A stretch of DNA of 64,000 bases from Rutidosis leptorrhynchoides (Eukaryota; Streptophyta; Magnoliopsida; Asterales; Asteraceae): contig NC_092341.1 of assembly GCF_046630445.1 (NCBI RefSeq), positions 34,761,501 through 34,825,500 of the forward strand, read 5' to 3'. The notes under the pieces were generated by a model. It saw nothing but the letters and a program-made list of their open reading frames with translations, did not search any database and was not told where the DNA came from. How positions within the stretch are numbered: the first letter of the stretch is position 1; each line of letters opens with the position of its first letter. The position numbers and the translations under genes are program-made. Below, in pieces: positions 11,559 through 24,198 of the stretch.

Positions 11559-12169
11559 TGTTAAAATACAATGCAAATTTAATAATATGGATTTAGTAAA
11601 TGTATAAAAGAAAATTCTAGATATTAGAATATAAGAGAAAAATCTAGAATTAAATTGTAAAAGAAAAATCTAGATATTTGTAGGTTGTAGAAATATCTAG
11701 ATATTTATATATCCATGGAAATATCTAGTATCTTGAAACTTCCATGGAGTAGTATAAATAGGGGTGAGGATTTCATTTGTAGAGTGTGGAGTAAGGAGTG
11801 AGTGAGAGTTGTGAGGAAGTAAGAAGAGTGTGAGTTAGAGAAGAGAAAACTTATAAGTAAGCAATATTGTAATTGTATTTTGTATTAATAAAAGTGTTCT
11901 TTGTTAAGTTTCCTGGTTAAGCCTTAGTTTATGTTTAAGTTCTTAGTGCACTTGTGTTATTTTTATATGGTCGGCTCTACCGCCTAAGTGATATATGGTC
12001 GGTTATACCGCCTGAATGATATATGATCGACACTGTCGCCTAACCTAATATTGTGCACTAAGGATTCGTAAAATTAAAGGCTAAACAACATCAAAGTGTT
12101 GGTGTAGTAAGAGTAGTATAACTAAGGTCCTCTATAGTGGGTGTGTTGGGCTCGTCGAAGCTTCCAACA
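11559..12169 (+). repeat. Right LTR of copia 1
   Basis: 611 bp, against 610 for the left LTR, with scattered substitutions and small indels. It has the same TATA box (about 11753) and the same GGTCGG cassette (11966-12043). Ends CTTCCAACA, then TSD CAACA. Confidence 0.93.
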
Positions 12170-12237
12170 CAACATTCATTCATGCCCTAATACCGGCCCC
12201 TTAATACAACGTTGTATCTTATAAAAGACAAATTTAC

Positions 12238-12436
12238 CTTGAGGTTACCTGTCCATTTCATGGACCTTGGAGGCTTCGGACGTCTTGAGTTCGAGCCTTA
12301 CCCGAAGGAGTTTTACCATACGCATTTGGATTGTAATAGTTCGTCCCCGGAAATGACCGGGTGCGTGGGTTCCGACATAGTATTCGGACCCGATCAGTGA
12401 CTCCTAACTGCCGTTCAAAAAAAAAAAAAAAAAAAC
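12238..12436 (+). mobile_element. SINE, tRNA-derived type
   Basis: A 200-bp unit ends CTGCCGTTC followed by about 19 A (12417-12435). A B-box-like GAGTTCGAGCC lies at 12287-12297; an A-box cannot be read clearly. Near-identical 10-bp flanks, ACAAATTTAC (12228-12237) and ACAACTTTAC (12437-12446), look like the target duplication. It sits in the 3' flank of the F-box pseudogene. Confidence 0.65.
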
Positions 12437-12446
12437 ACAACTTTAC

Positions 12447-12794
12447 ACGATTTGCATGTTTGGTAACAGATTTCTTCACTATACTCGAGCCATATACTAT
12501 GATTTTAATGGTCTATTGTCAAAAGGGGATTCATCTATTGTCACATAGTCTATGAATAATTATCTCATACGCAGCCTCATACAAAAGATAAGTCCTGGTA
12601 AAACCTTTAACTTATCATCTAAATTGTTATCTACATGACATGAAATGTGTTAAACAAATCCTTAGAAGTTCAAAACATTCTATTCTATTCTATTCTAATT
12701 AATAAGAAAAGGTTTATAAAAGAGACAAATCAGTTGTAGAAACTAATAAAAACTTAAAAAGTAAATGAATCTAAGAAACCAGAGATGGTAGCTC
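12447..12794. other. 3' flank of F-box pseudogene
   Basis: Non-coding, with a short (ATTCT)n run at 12678-12700. This would be the 3' untranslated and downstream region of the minus-strand F-box gene. Nothing else is seen. Confidence 0.5.
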
Positions 12795-14197
12795 CTACAG
12801 ATGACACCAAGATAGTTTGAAATTCACGTAACGACGATTGAGACAAGCCGATCCACCAGGTGATCTTATCCACGAGCTTGTTAGGGTCTCCCAATTTTCA
12901 TAAATGCGATTTCGTACTTTAACACGTTTCAGGTTTGGCCAATTATACTCCTTTCAGCTTTCCAATCTTAGCATCACCCTTGCAATTAGCTTCTGGAAGT
13001 TGCAATTGACTACGGTTGCTTCTACGTAATTGGGATGGAAAACAGTAAAAAGTGCATCAAAAAATATTGGGTTCACCCGTACACGTGTAACTTCATCCAA
13101 AAGACAGAACGTGAGTTTCTCAACATTTGTAGCAGGAACAGGGACCATGCTTCTCATATCATTAACGTTAAATGGCACTCTCCAATAACCAGAAGTATAA
13201 TAATTTATTTTAATGTTAAACTTGCTTGGTAAATTGAGTATTTCCCCCATCTTAAGAAAGAACGATTGATCAATGAGTTTTTTAGGTTGAAATATAGACT
13301 AATATGAATAGGAGCAACATATGAAAACATGAAACCTGGTACTTCACTACCCTCGTATTGGAAGTTTTGTAAATTTGGAGCATAGACTTGTATGTCAATT
13401 TGCATGTCTGATGACAAATCTATAATTAAACTCTTCAAGGAAACGCATGTGATATCCACTTGACCTAAGCTGCAACGTACCTTTTCAAGTGTCAAACTCT
13501 CAAGAAATGGAACTTGAATTGATAATGTCAACAAAGTAATCGTCTATTGTCACATATCTCAGTAATAGTTCTCTCAGGTTCCCTAATAAAACCGTTTTAA
13601 AGACTACAGACTTCCTCATACACACACAAGACATGTCACAGTAAAACAGAGTGTGAAGGAGATCATAAATTTCCAAAACTTTATCATTTCCAACAACTTT
13701 TATCATCAACTTGCGGAGATTAGGTAGATTTTTAACCCTGAGTGTCATCTGTGAGTCCTTGAGAAGTAAAAGAATAATCTTCTCAAGTACTCTACATGAT
13801 GATAGCAAGTTATGAAGTACCTCTTCGCTTATGTAAACTTCGTGCAACTTCAGTTTTCTTAGATTCACACATTTGATCACAAGATTACTACCAATGACTA
13901 GAAGGGATCGCGATATTCTATTAAAATCCTTGTTTACACTTGAGATACTTAATCTATTCAGGTTTTCACCAGAGAATATCTCATCAGGCAAAATAAAAGA
14001 AAAATCAACATCCACAAAGATCAATTCAAGGTAAAGATCCTTGAGATAACTTTTGGGAGCTACTTTCTGAATATAATTATAGATACGTGAATCCCATTTT
14101 TTGTCTCTGATGCTGAATTGAAGATCAAATCTTGTGATTGGTATGTTGTCATGAAGATACCTTTCTACAGTGAGGTAGATCAAGCTAATGTAGTTTT
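12795..14197 (-). pseudogene. F-box/FBD/LRR gene, 3' part of exon 2
   Basis: C-terminal part of a plant F-box/LRR/FBD protein, an SCF-type E3 ligase substrate receptor. It starts at the copia 3 insertion site and reads YISLIYLTVERYLHDNIPIT, then leucine-rich repeat segments (LRKLKLHEVYIS, LESLTLEKVRCSL, LKSLIIDLSS). An FBD-like end NWPNLKRVKVRNRIYENWE follows, with the stop at 12795-12797. Damage: a frameshift near 13520, another near 13255, and TGA at 12954-12956. The N-terminal half is at 29703-29897, on the other side of copia 3 and gypsy B. With the insertions removed (TSD GTTTT, 14193-14197), exon 2 begins AAG AAA AAC TAC and joins in frame. The frameshifts need not predate the insertion. 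Confidence 0.85.
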
Positions 14198-14235
14198 TGT
14201 TTAAATTAGAATCGAAAGCTAGATTTGTTGTAAAC
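14198..14235 (-). repeat. Copia 3, 38-bp remnant of 3' LTR
   Basis: TGTTTAAATTAGAATCG...GTAAAC matches 29287-29324, the inner end of the intact copia 3 LTR. It is preceded by TSD GTTTT (14193-14197), and its other side is fused to the end of gypsy B at 14236. Confidence 0.92.
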
Positions 14236-15732
14236 TATCACACCCCCAGTTAGGGCCTGGGCGAAATGTGACTTAATATCAAACAACCAACATATTATAA
14301 TAAACGAGAACAATACTAAATGATAAAATCAAACTTTATTGAGAGTACGCAGCGGAAAATGAAATGTCGTTACAAAGGAATAAAGTAAATGTTTAAATGA
14401 AATAGTAATAAATGCGATATCTCTTGATCCTATGTCCAAGTAGCATCACATAAGCAGTAAGTATAAGAGCTTGAATCAAACAGCACCTGATACAAAATAT
14501 GCTAAAGTGTCAACCAAAAAGGTTGAGTGAAGTTCATAGGTTTAACAAGAGTTTGACCGTTGTTTTAGACCACAAGATTTAGTTTATAAAGTTGTTCTCC
14601 CGCAGGATCAAAAAGTTATGCCAATGCGTGATATTTAGACTAAACGTTCAAGTTTGCCCCAAGACAAGTTATCGTTTATACTTGTCGGTTTAATTTCATT
14701 ATCAAGTAATACAAAGACTTAGTCAAATGTATCGGGGACGTTACTCCCGATAGGCCTACTCCCAATAATTAAGCATGCAAGCAGCAATTAAAAATATCAC
14801 TGTAGGGACTTAGTCGGACATAGCCGGGTATAGCATAGTTTTAACAGTTGGTACTTGTGTCTAAATTGTAAAATGTAAAAACAGCATGTGTCTCACCCCA
14901 AGAATAAAAGTAAATAAGTTGGGCAATAGTAATTGGGGCTATGAATTCACCTTAGTAGAGAGAGAGCTAGTTATTCCTCGGAATAGAAAGTTGGACGAGT
15001 AAGCAAAAAAGTCAACCTATGACATTTAAGAGTAGTAAGTGTTTTTGCCCAAGTTTAAATAAATGTTTAAGTATGATAGTGTTTTAAGTATAGTTCGTTT
15101 TACTAAGTTTCCATTCCTAGTAAGTTTCTATTTTTAGAAAGTTTCCACTTTTAGTAGGTTTCTTATCTTAGTAAGTTTCTATAACTAGAAACTTTCTACT
15201 TTAAGAGTGTTTTCCATTTTAGGATACTTTCCGTATTAGATAAGCTTCCAATCACCCCTTTCCCTTCGAATGGCCATTTCAGGTCTAGGGGCTTGAGCTA
15301 TAGGACCCTTTAAATCGGAAATCCAAACCCTTCCGCCTAGAGTTTCGTAGAAACCATTCGTCAAAAAAGTTCGAAGATCTATACATCTCTAATACATATC
15401 CCAAAATGTTTTTATGTGTTATAACATAAGTAGTAGGTTATATGTGCTAGTAATAGTAATAATGTATACATGTTAATTAATAGTATAAGTAGTATTAGGA
15501 TTTCATGAATTTAGGGTTAGTTAATTAAAGTAATATTTAATAACTAGGGTTTAGTAATTAATGTCCTAGGGTTTAATAATTTAGGGTTTAGTAAATTAGG
15601 GTTTTATTTATTGTAGTAATGATTAAGTAATGATTAGGGTTTTAATAATTAAAGTGGTATTAAATAATTATGGTTATGTTTAATGAATTAGGGTTTAATA
15701 ATTAATTAGATTTAGGGTTTAAGTAATTAGGG

Positions 15733-15802
<70 letters not shown>

Positions 15803-15845
15803 TTTCGTGTATATATATATATATATGTATAAAAAATATATTTTT

Positions 15846-15899
<54 letters not shown>

Positions 15900-16888
15900 G
15901 GTTTATTTTTTTCCTTAATTAACCATAACAAATCTTCCATGTAATAACCTAGGGTTTTAAGATCAAAGTTTCCTTTCCCTTTTTTTTTCTAGTCGACATG
16001 CATACATACATATATATGTTTATATTTTTTTTTACATGTATAGATCTTGGTGTTTATGTATTTACTTATGTATAACAAGTTTATAATATAAATATGAATT
16101 AACAAAGATCAAAGTTTATGTAAATAGTTTAGGGTTTATGTTATACCTTTGAAGATTCGAAGATGACTAACGAAGAAAAGATGAACACAATGAAGATTGA
16201 AGATTAAAGCCTTGAGAAACTTGAAGAACTCCTTGAAGATTCACGAAGAACACGAAGAACGCGAAGAACAACTCGAAGATCACTTGGAAATCCCTTGAAT
16301 GTTGTTGTGGATTTCGATGGTGATGATGATGATATTTTCGGCTTTGGCCGAAAATTAGAGAGAGATGGGAGAGATTTTGAGATAGATGTAATTATGATTT
16401 GGTACATGGAATCGGTTAGCCTAGGTCTCTATTTAAAGTGAGGATAGGAGGATTCTAGAATTAGGGTTTAATAAGGAATTACTTAGGGAACAAGTTGTCT
16501 TGGATAAGGGGTTAAGGGTTGTTAATTGGGCAGAAATTTTGAGGGGTAGGAAGGTAATTTTACCCTCCCAAAATCGGGTAGGGTTATTAGGGTTAGGGTT
16601 TAACATTTTTCACTTTAAACCTTGCACTTTAATTTAGCTTAAATGGTTCATTAATTATCCAAGTTTAATTATTTTTAATACACAAGTTTTAAAGTTATTT
16701 ATTTATTCACAAGAGTTTATTAGCTTATTATTTTTATTAACTTGTTGATTAATGTACAAAGTTAGTTAGGTTATTTTATAATTATTAACGCTTAACAATT
16801 ATCGATTAAAGTTTAATTATTAAGGTTAATTATTTTGTTGGGCATTTAATAAGAAAAAATATAGAATGGAAAAATGAGGGTCGTTATA
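14236..16888 (-). repeat. 3' LTR of gypsy B (complete)
   Basis: Starts on the plus strand with TATCACACCCCCAG and ends GGTCGTTATA at 16888. Contains (AT)n tracts (about 15737-15797 and 15846-15896), a series of TAGGGTTTA motifs (about 15505-15740) and a TATA-like TTTAAATAGAG on the minus strand near 16430. The 67-codon frame at 16204-16407 is conserved in both LTRs but has no recognisable product. Confidence 0.9.
15505..15740 (-). repeat. Telo-box-rich segment of gypsy B LTR
   Basis: About eight copies of (T)TAGGGTTTA lie within 240 bp, separated by AT-rich spacers. On the element's sense strand they read AAACCCTAA, the telo-box. The same block is in the other LTR at about 23790-24020. Confidence 0.85.
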
Positions 16889-16925
16889 GTACCTCCCCGT
16901 TATTGAAAACTTCGTCCCGAAGTTT

Positions 16926-19900
16926 TTAGGTAGATTCCTCGTTTGCATCAATAGTTGAGAAGAGATGGGGATATTTCCGTTTCATATGGTCTTTGCGTTC
17001 CCAGGTATATTCGGGGCCTCTACACGAATTCCAAAGGACTTTAACGATAGGTATGTTGCTTTTACGCGTTTGTTTGACCTCTCCTTCCATGATTTCTATA
17101 GGTTCTACAACGAAGTGCATTTGCTCATCAATGCGGACATCATCCAGAGGAATAATGAGTGTGTCATCAGCTAGACACCGTTTAAGATTTGAGACATGAA
17201 ACACATCATGTACTTGACTGAGTTCGGTTGGTAGTTCTAATCGATACGCCACGGGACCGACTCTTTCAGTGATTGTGAATGGTCCAACATATCGTGGACT
17301 GAGTTTACTTCGTTTACCGAAGCGGACAACACCTTTCCAAGGGGATACTTTCAACATGACTTTATCTCCAACTTGGTATTCGATGTCTTTTCGTTTCTTA
17401 TCGGCATAGCTCTTTTGTCGGCTATGGGCAGTTTCTAAATGTTGCTTAATCTGAACGATCTTTTCGGTAGTTCCGTGAATGATTTCAGGACCAGTTAAAT
17501 GTCTGTCCTCAAGTTCATCCCAACACAAAGGGGATCTACGCTTCCGTCCATATAAAGCTTCAAAAGGTGCAGCTTTAATGCTGGAGTGATAACTGTTATT
17601 GTAAGAAAATTCAACCAAAGGTAGATGTCTATCCCATCCTTTGCTGAAATCGATTGCACAAGCACGTAGCATATCCTCCATGGTTTGAATAGTTCGTTCA
17701 CTTTGACCATCAGTTTGAGGATGATAAGCTGTACTCATGTCGAGTTGAGTTCCAAGAGCAAATTGTAGAGTTTTCCAGAATCTAGAAACAAACCGACTGT
17801 CGCGATCAGAAATAATCGTGATAGGAACACCATGACGTGAGACAATTTCTTTAATATAAAGCTGTGATAATCTCTCCATCTTGTCGATTTCCTTGATCGT
17901 TATGAAATGTGTAGATTTAGTAAGACAATCAACTACGACCCAAATAGTATCGTTACCGTTCGAAGTCTTAGGTAACTTAGTAACGAAGTCCATAGTGATG
18001 CACTCCCACTTCCACTGTAGAATATCAGGTTGTGTCAACAGACCAGAAGGCTTTTGATGTTCGGCCTTGACCTTCAAACAAGTAAGATACTTACTAACAT
18101 AAGTAGCAATGTCGGCTTTCATGTTAGGCCACCAGTAGAATTGCTTCACATCGTGATACATTTTACTTGAACCAGGATGAATAGAATATCTAGTCTTATG
18201 TGCTTCATCCAAGATTAGTTCACGGAGATTACCGAAACGAGGAACCCAAATTCTGTTGCCAAAGTACCGTGTACCATTAACTTTCACTTGAAGTTGGTTC
18301 TCAAAACCAATAGGTCCTTCACCTTCGATAAGTGTCTGTTTAATAGCTTCCAATTGAGCTTCACAGATTCGTGAGATAGGATTTGATTTGATTTTTAGAT
18401 TTAGAGCACGAACACGTTTAACATCGTATTTTCGACTAAGGGCATCGGCAACTACATTCACCTTACCGGGACGATATTTCAGCTCACAGTGATAATCATT
18501 CAAAGTCTCGAGCCATCGACTTTGCCTTATGTTCAGCTATTTTTGGTCAAAGATGTGTCGAAGACTTTTATGATCAGTGTATACCGTAAAATGGGTACCA
18601 TACAAATGATGTCTCCATATCTTTAATGCAAATACCACTGCACCTAACTCAAGGTCATGTGTGGTATAGTTCTCTTCATGTTTCTTCAACTGCCTAGATG
18701 CGTAGGCAATAACTTTTTCACGTTGCATTAAAACACAACCAAAGCCTTGCTTCGAAGCATCGCAGTAAACAACAAAGTCGTCAGTACCTTCAGGTAAAGT
18801 TAGAATCGGGGTTGTGGTCAATTTCTCCTTCAGAATCTTGAAAGCAGATTCCTGTTCTTCGGACCACTCAAATTTCTTCCCTTTTTGAGTTAGCTTCATA
18901 AGAGGTTTAGCAATGAGAGAAAAATCTTTTATGAACCTTCGATAGTAACCGGCAAGTTCCAAAAATTGACGAATATGATTCGCAGTCTTTGGTATCTCCC
19001 AGTTCTGAATAGCTGTAATCTTAGCTAGATCGACATGTATCCCGTCTTTATCAACAACATGTCAAAGGAATTGTACGGTTTTGAGCCAAAACTCGCACTT
19101 AGAAAATTTAGCATAAAGTTGTTCCTTTCGTAAGAGTTCAAGAATCATACGCAAATGTTGCTCATGTTCTTTCTCACTCTTGGAATAGATCAAGATATCG
19201 TCAATGAACACAATAACGAATTTATCGAGATAGGGTTTGCAAACACGATTCATAAGATTCATGAACACAGCAGGAGCGTTGGTCAAACCAAAAGGCATAA
19301 CACAAAATTCATAGTGCCCATAGCGAGTGCGAAAAGCAGTCTTAGGAATATCGGATTCCTTGACTTGGAGTTGGTGATAACCAGATCTTAAATCAATCTT
19401 TGAATAGACGCTTGACCCTTGAAGTTGGTCAAATAGATCATCGATACGTGGCAACGGATAACGGTTCTTGATAGTAAACTTGTTAAGTTCGCGATAATCA
19501 ATACACATCCTTAATGTACCATCCTTCTTCTTAACGAACAAAATAGGAGCTTCCCATGGGGACGAGCTAGGACGTATGAAAACTTTATCCAATAGTTCTT
19601 GGAGCTAGTTAGATAATTCCTTCATCTCGGAGGGTGCTAAACGATACGAAGCTTTAGCAATAGGAGCAGCACCGGGAGTTAAATCAATTTGAAATTCAAC
19701 TTGTCGAGGAGGTGGAAGACCAGGAAGATCTTCGGGAAACACATCAGGAAAGTCTTTAACCACTGGTACATCTTCAATACGCTTTTCCTTCGATTCAATC
19801 ATCTTAACGTGAGCTAGAATAGCTGGATAACCTTTCATAAGGTATTTGCGAGTTTTAATACAGGAGATGACGTTGAGATTGGAACCACTCTTTTCACCTT

Positions 19901-21329
19901 GGATGATGAGAGTCTCTCCAATTCCCAATGGAACATTAACAGTTTTATCGTAACACATGATAACAGCATGTAATGGACGTAACCAATCCATTTCAACTAC
20001 GACGTCAAAACTTCCAACCTCGACCGGCAAAAGGTCTATCTTAAATTCCTTATCGGCTAAGATTAAATTGCAGTTTTTATAGATTTTATCAACTTGCATG
20101 ACTTTTCAATTGGCTACTTCTACTAATCTTTTAGTTCCTAAGGGTTGAGGCTTTTCAGTAAATAGGGTACAAAAATCACTAGACACATAACTTCGGTAGG
20201 CACCAGTATCGAATAAAATAGTTGCACAACAATTATTGACAAGATACGTACCCGTGATGACCTCATCCTCATCTCGAGCTTCAGCAGCAATAATAACAAA
20301 CGCACGACCCTTCGCAGCAGTAGCATTAGCTCTAGTAGTGGGATTATCCTTCTTCTTAGGACAATTAGAACTAATGTGTCCCTTCTCTCCACAAGTATAG
20401 CAGGTTGGAGGAGCTTTGGCTGGAACAATAGCCTTATCCCTTGGAGGAGTCTTACACGACTTAGCAACGTGTCCCACTTTCTTACACAATGAACAAATAG
20501 CAGTACACTGCCCCGGGTGATGCCTCTCACAACGAATACAGAAAGGATAGGAACCCTTATAATTTAACTTTGTACCTTCCGCAGGCTTCTTACTAACATT
20601 CTGAGTCTAACCTTGAGATGGCTCAATCTTCCTATTACCATCATTATCCTTGGTTTCAACCTGCTTATTAGCCGACACTCTCCTTCTCTTGGCTAACATC
20701 AGATTTTGTGCCATGAGAATCACAGCATCAAGAGTAACCTTCTTGGCAGCAATAACATTCCCTTAAACATCCTCGGGAAGACCTTCAATATACCGCTCAA
20801 TTCTTCTAGCTTCGGTAGGAAACATCTCAGAACATAGAGTAGAAAGTTCCAGATAACGATTGGTGTAGTTTTCAATATCAGTACCCTTAACCTTGAGTTC
20901 CCAGAACTCAGCTTCAAGTTTCTGAACTTGACTCCTCAGACAGAATTTGTTGACCATCATGCTTTTGAGTTCGTCCCATGGAATTGCATTAGCATTATCA
21001 ATTCCTACGGACTTGGCATGAGCAGACCACCAAGTTAAAGCATTGCCACCTAATGAGCTAGTGGCATACTTTACTCGATCGTCATCACCACAGTTGCAAA
21101 TACGAAAAATAGATTCCATCTTCTCGAACCAGTGAACTAGTTCGACAGCTTCTTCATTTCCTTTGAACGCAGGAGGGTGACAGTTTGAAAAATCCTTGTA
21201 GGAACAAGGTTTCGATTGAGGATTGCCATTATTGGCTTGAGCATTGCCTTGTGCGGCAGTAAGTAACTGTTGGAATTGCTCGGTAGTCAAAACAATATTG
21301 GTAACAGTAGGTGCAGCTGGTCGAACCAT
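16926..21329 (-). pseudogene. Gypsy B gag-pol polyprotein, six in-frame stops
   Basis: One uninterrupted frame of about 1467 codons from MVRPAAPTVTNIVLTTEQF (21329) to a stop at 16926. Only nonsense codons break it: TAA 20763, TAG 20607, TGA 20106, TAG 19605, TGA 19062, TAG 18537. Gag has the retrotransposon capsid domain (YKDFSNCHPPAFKGNEEAVE). Two zinc knuckles follow; the second is CYTCGEKGHISSNC. Protease has FDTGAYRSYV. RT has intact FIDDILIYS (about 19205). RNase H has [10 protein letters not shown] and TDHKSL. Integrase has catalytic residues in [13 protein letters not shown] and DGQSERTIQ; one zinc-finger Cys of the HHCC motif appears to be Tyr (YLTCLKVK). A chromodomain ([19 protein letters not shown]) ends the protein. 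Not functional as read. Confidence 0.9.
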
Positions 21330-21424
21330 GATGTTGCTACATAAGTGAACATAAGTCGGATAAGTTAACAAATTTTAGGGTTGAGCAATTACAAGTAGGA
21401 ATAAGATAAAGTATTGATATCCCA

Positions 21425-21426
<2 letters not shown>

Positions 21427-21518
<92 letters not shown>
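21427..21518. repeat. (AT)n microsatellite in gypsy B leader
   Basis: About 90 bp of AT dinucleotides between the accessory ORF and gag of gypsy B. Confidence 0.95.
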
Positions 21519-21633
21519 CACTTTATATTATTAAGGAACGAGGCATTAAAATAAGCCTTTTTAATACACGATTCGGAAATAGAAATAGTTTTAAGGCATA
21601 GCCTTTACATAGATAGAAAAATAGGAAAGATAA

Positions 21634-22311
21634 CTAAAGAATATTAAGATTGAAATAGTCTTCATATTTCTTCTTCTTGTCCTCAAACTGGTTCATCACT
21701 TTTTCCATGTTATCCTTCACAAGTTTCTTTAGCCTTTCGGTTTGAGAATCGAGATATTCTTTGATAATTTCCTTCAAGATTTTGTTTTCTTTTTCTAGGT
21801 TGTTTAGACGCACTTCTATTCGAGCAACATGACGTCTACTAAACTCCCTATTCTTCTCGCAACTACTCTAAAGGTTGAGGATATCAGACTTTACCCTTAC
21901 GTGCTCCATGTTATTACAAAATAATGGACTGGTAGCGGGTTCGGGTTGCTTTCTCTTTAGGGTTGAGTTTTCAGATGATTCTCCAATAGGCTCTTCTTCA
22001 GATTCGTAATTCGAGAAGTCACTGTCGTAGTTAGGTAGAGCTTGAAGAGCATCCCATTCGGGAGTACTCATCGGTTTATGCACCAATGAGTGAAAAGAGC
22101 CAGAGTCAGCAGAATCAGCAGGGCTTTCTCCTTCGCTTTCAGATCCTTGAGTTGGGTGAAATTTAGGAGAAGCAGGTGGACTATAGTTTGGTGAGCGAGG
22201 ACCACCAAAGCCGTAAGGTGGACTTTGGACTGATTTTTCAGTGGAAGACCCTTTAGTATCTTCTTCAGTTGGCTTGAATAGAGTTGTTTTATTAATGCTT
22301 GAGCTTGACAT
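21634..22311 (-). pseudogene. Accessory ORF upstream of gypsy B gag
   Basis: A frame of 225 codons between the primer site and gag, not in the gag frame, broken once by TAG at 21868-21870. Residues 1-110 are Ser/Pro/Glu-rich (MSSSSINKTTLFKPTEEDTK, then SPPYGFGGPRSPNYSPPASP). Residues 150-215 look like a charged coiled coil (VARIEVRLNNLEKENKILKE, then IIKEYLDSQTERLKKLVKDN). I do not recognise the family. Extra ORFs upstream of gag are known in some plant gypsy lineages, so an element-encoded accessory protein is plausible. A domain search is needed to exclude a captured host fragment. Confidence 0.6.
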
Positions 22312-22512
22312 CCTATCATTAGGAAAGAGACTTTGATCAGAATCTTTTAGTCAAGTTTAGGAAAGCATAAATGTTAAGATTATAGGGCAATCCTAAGTGC
22401 TTTAAAGTCAAAGGCAGGAAAGGTTATAGTTTCCTAGATTGCTAAGGCACCCTAGCTAGCAAATAAGGCACACATAAAGATGCAATCCTGGTTCTCTATA
22501 ACAGCCTGGTTT

Positions 22513-22525
22513 GCTCTGATACCAA
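22513..22525 (-). other. Primer binding site of gypsy B
   Basis: On the minus strand TTGGTATCAGAGC follows the 5' LTR end (22528) after two bases; it matches the 3' end of initiator tRNA-Met. Confidence 0.9.
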
Positions 22526-22527
22526 TC

Positions 22528-24013
22528 TATCAGACCCCCAGTTAGGGCCTGGGCGAAATGTGACTTAATATCAAACAACCAACATATTATAATAAACGAG
22601 AACAATACTAAATGATAAAATCAAACTTTATTGAGAGTACGCAGCGGAAAATGAAATGTCGTTACAAAGGAATAAAGTAAATGTTTAAATGAAATAGTAA
22701 TAAATGCGATATCTCTTGATCCTATGTCCAAGTAGCATCACATAAGCAGTAAGTATAAGAGCTTGAATCAAACAGCACATGATACAAAATATGCTAAAGT
22801 GTCAACCAAAAAGGTTGAGTGAAGTTCATAGGTTTAACAAGAGTTTGACCGTTGTTTTAGACCACAAGATTTAGTTTATAAAGTTGTTCTCCCGCAGGAT
22901 CAAAAAGTTATGCCAATGCGTGATATTTAGACTAAACGTTCAAGTTTGCCCCAAGACAAGTTATCGTTTATACTTGTCGGTTTAATTTCATTATCAAGTA
23001 ATACAAAGACTTAGTCAAATGTATCGGGGACGTTACTCCCGATAGGCCTACTCCCAATAATTAAGCATGCAAGCAGCAATTAAAAATATCACTGTAGGGA
23101 CTTAGTCGGACATAGCCGGGTATAGCATAGTTTTAACAGTTGGTACTTGTGTCTAAATTGTAAAATGTAAAAACAGCATGTGTCTCACCCCAAGAATAAA
23201 AGTAAATAAGTTGGGCAATAGTAATTGGGGCTATGAATTCACCTTAGTAGAGAGAGAGCTAGTTATTCCTCGGAATAGAAAGTTGGACGAGTGAGCAAAA
23301 AAGTCAACCTATGACATTTAAGAGTAGTAAGTGTTTTTGCCCAAGTTTAAATAAATGTTTAAGTATGATAGTGTTTTAAGTATAGTTCGTTTTACTAAGT
23401 TTCCATTCCTAGTAAGTTTCTATTTTTAGAAAGTTTCCACTTTTAGTAGGTTTCTTATCTTAGTAAGTTTCTATAACTAGAAAGTTTCTACTTTAAGAGG
23501 GTTTTCCATTTTAGGATACTTGCCGTATTAGATAAGCTTCCAATCACCCCTTTCCCTTCGAATGGCCATTTCAGGTCTAGGGGCTTGAGCTATTGGACCC
23601 TTTATATCGGAAATCCAAACCCTTCCGCCTAGAGTTTCGTAGAAACCATTCGTCAAGAAAGTTCGAAGATCTATACATCTCTAATACATATCCCAAAATG
23701 TTTTTATGTGTTATAATATAAGTAGTAGGTTATAGGTGCTAGTAATTGTAATAATGTATACTTGTTAATTAATAGTATAAGTAGTATTAGGGTTTCATTA
23801 ATTTAGGGTTAGTTAATTAAAGTAATATTTAATAACTAGGGTTTAGTAATTAATGTCCTAGGGTTTAATAATTTAGGGTTTAGTAAATTAGGGTTTTATT
23901 TATTATAGTAATGATTAGAGTTTTAATAATTAAAGTGGTATTAAATAATTAGGGTTAGGTTTAATGAATTAGGGTTTAATAATTAATTAGATTTAGGGTT
24001 TAAGTAATTAGGG

Positions 24014-24094
<81 letters not shown>

Positions 24095-24155
24095 CGTGTA
24101 TATATATATATGTATAAAAAATATATTTTTTACATGCATATATGTATATGTGTCG

Positions 24156-24198
<43 letters not shown>

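Larger units (their letters stand above)
6624..12169 (+). mobile_element. Copia 1, complete Ty1/copia element
   Basis: Full LTR retrotransposon with LTRs at 6624-7233 and 11559-12169, primer site after the left LTR, gag-pol in the copia order protease, integrase, reverse transcriptase, RNase H, and a purine tract before the right LTR. TSD CAACA flanks both sides (6619-6623 and 12170-12174). The domain style (Asp-Ser-Gly-Cys protease, [20 protein letters not shown]) resembles the TNT1/Tork group; that lineage call is an inference. The LTRs differ at roughly 15-18 sites by eye. The coding region carries several stops and a frameshift, so it is not autonomous now. Confidence 0.93.

Noticed and set aside
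16204-16407. 67-codon frame in the gypsy B LTR, conserved at 24502-24705
   Set aside because: Conserved only because the LTRs are near-identical. It starts at or before the likely transcript start and is Ser/Arg-rich without a domain.
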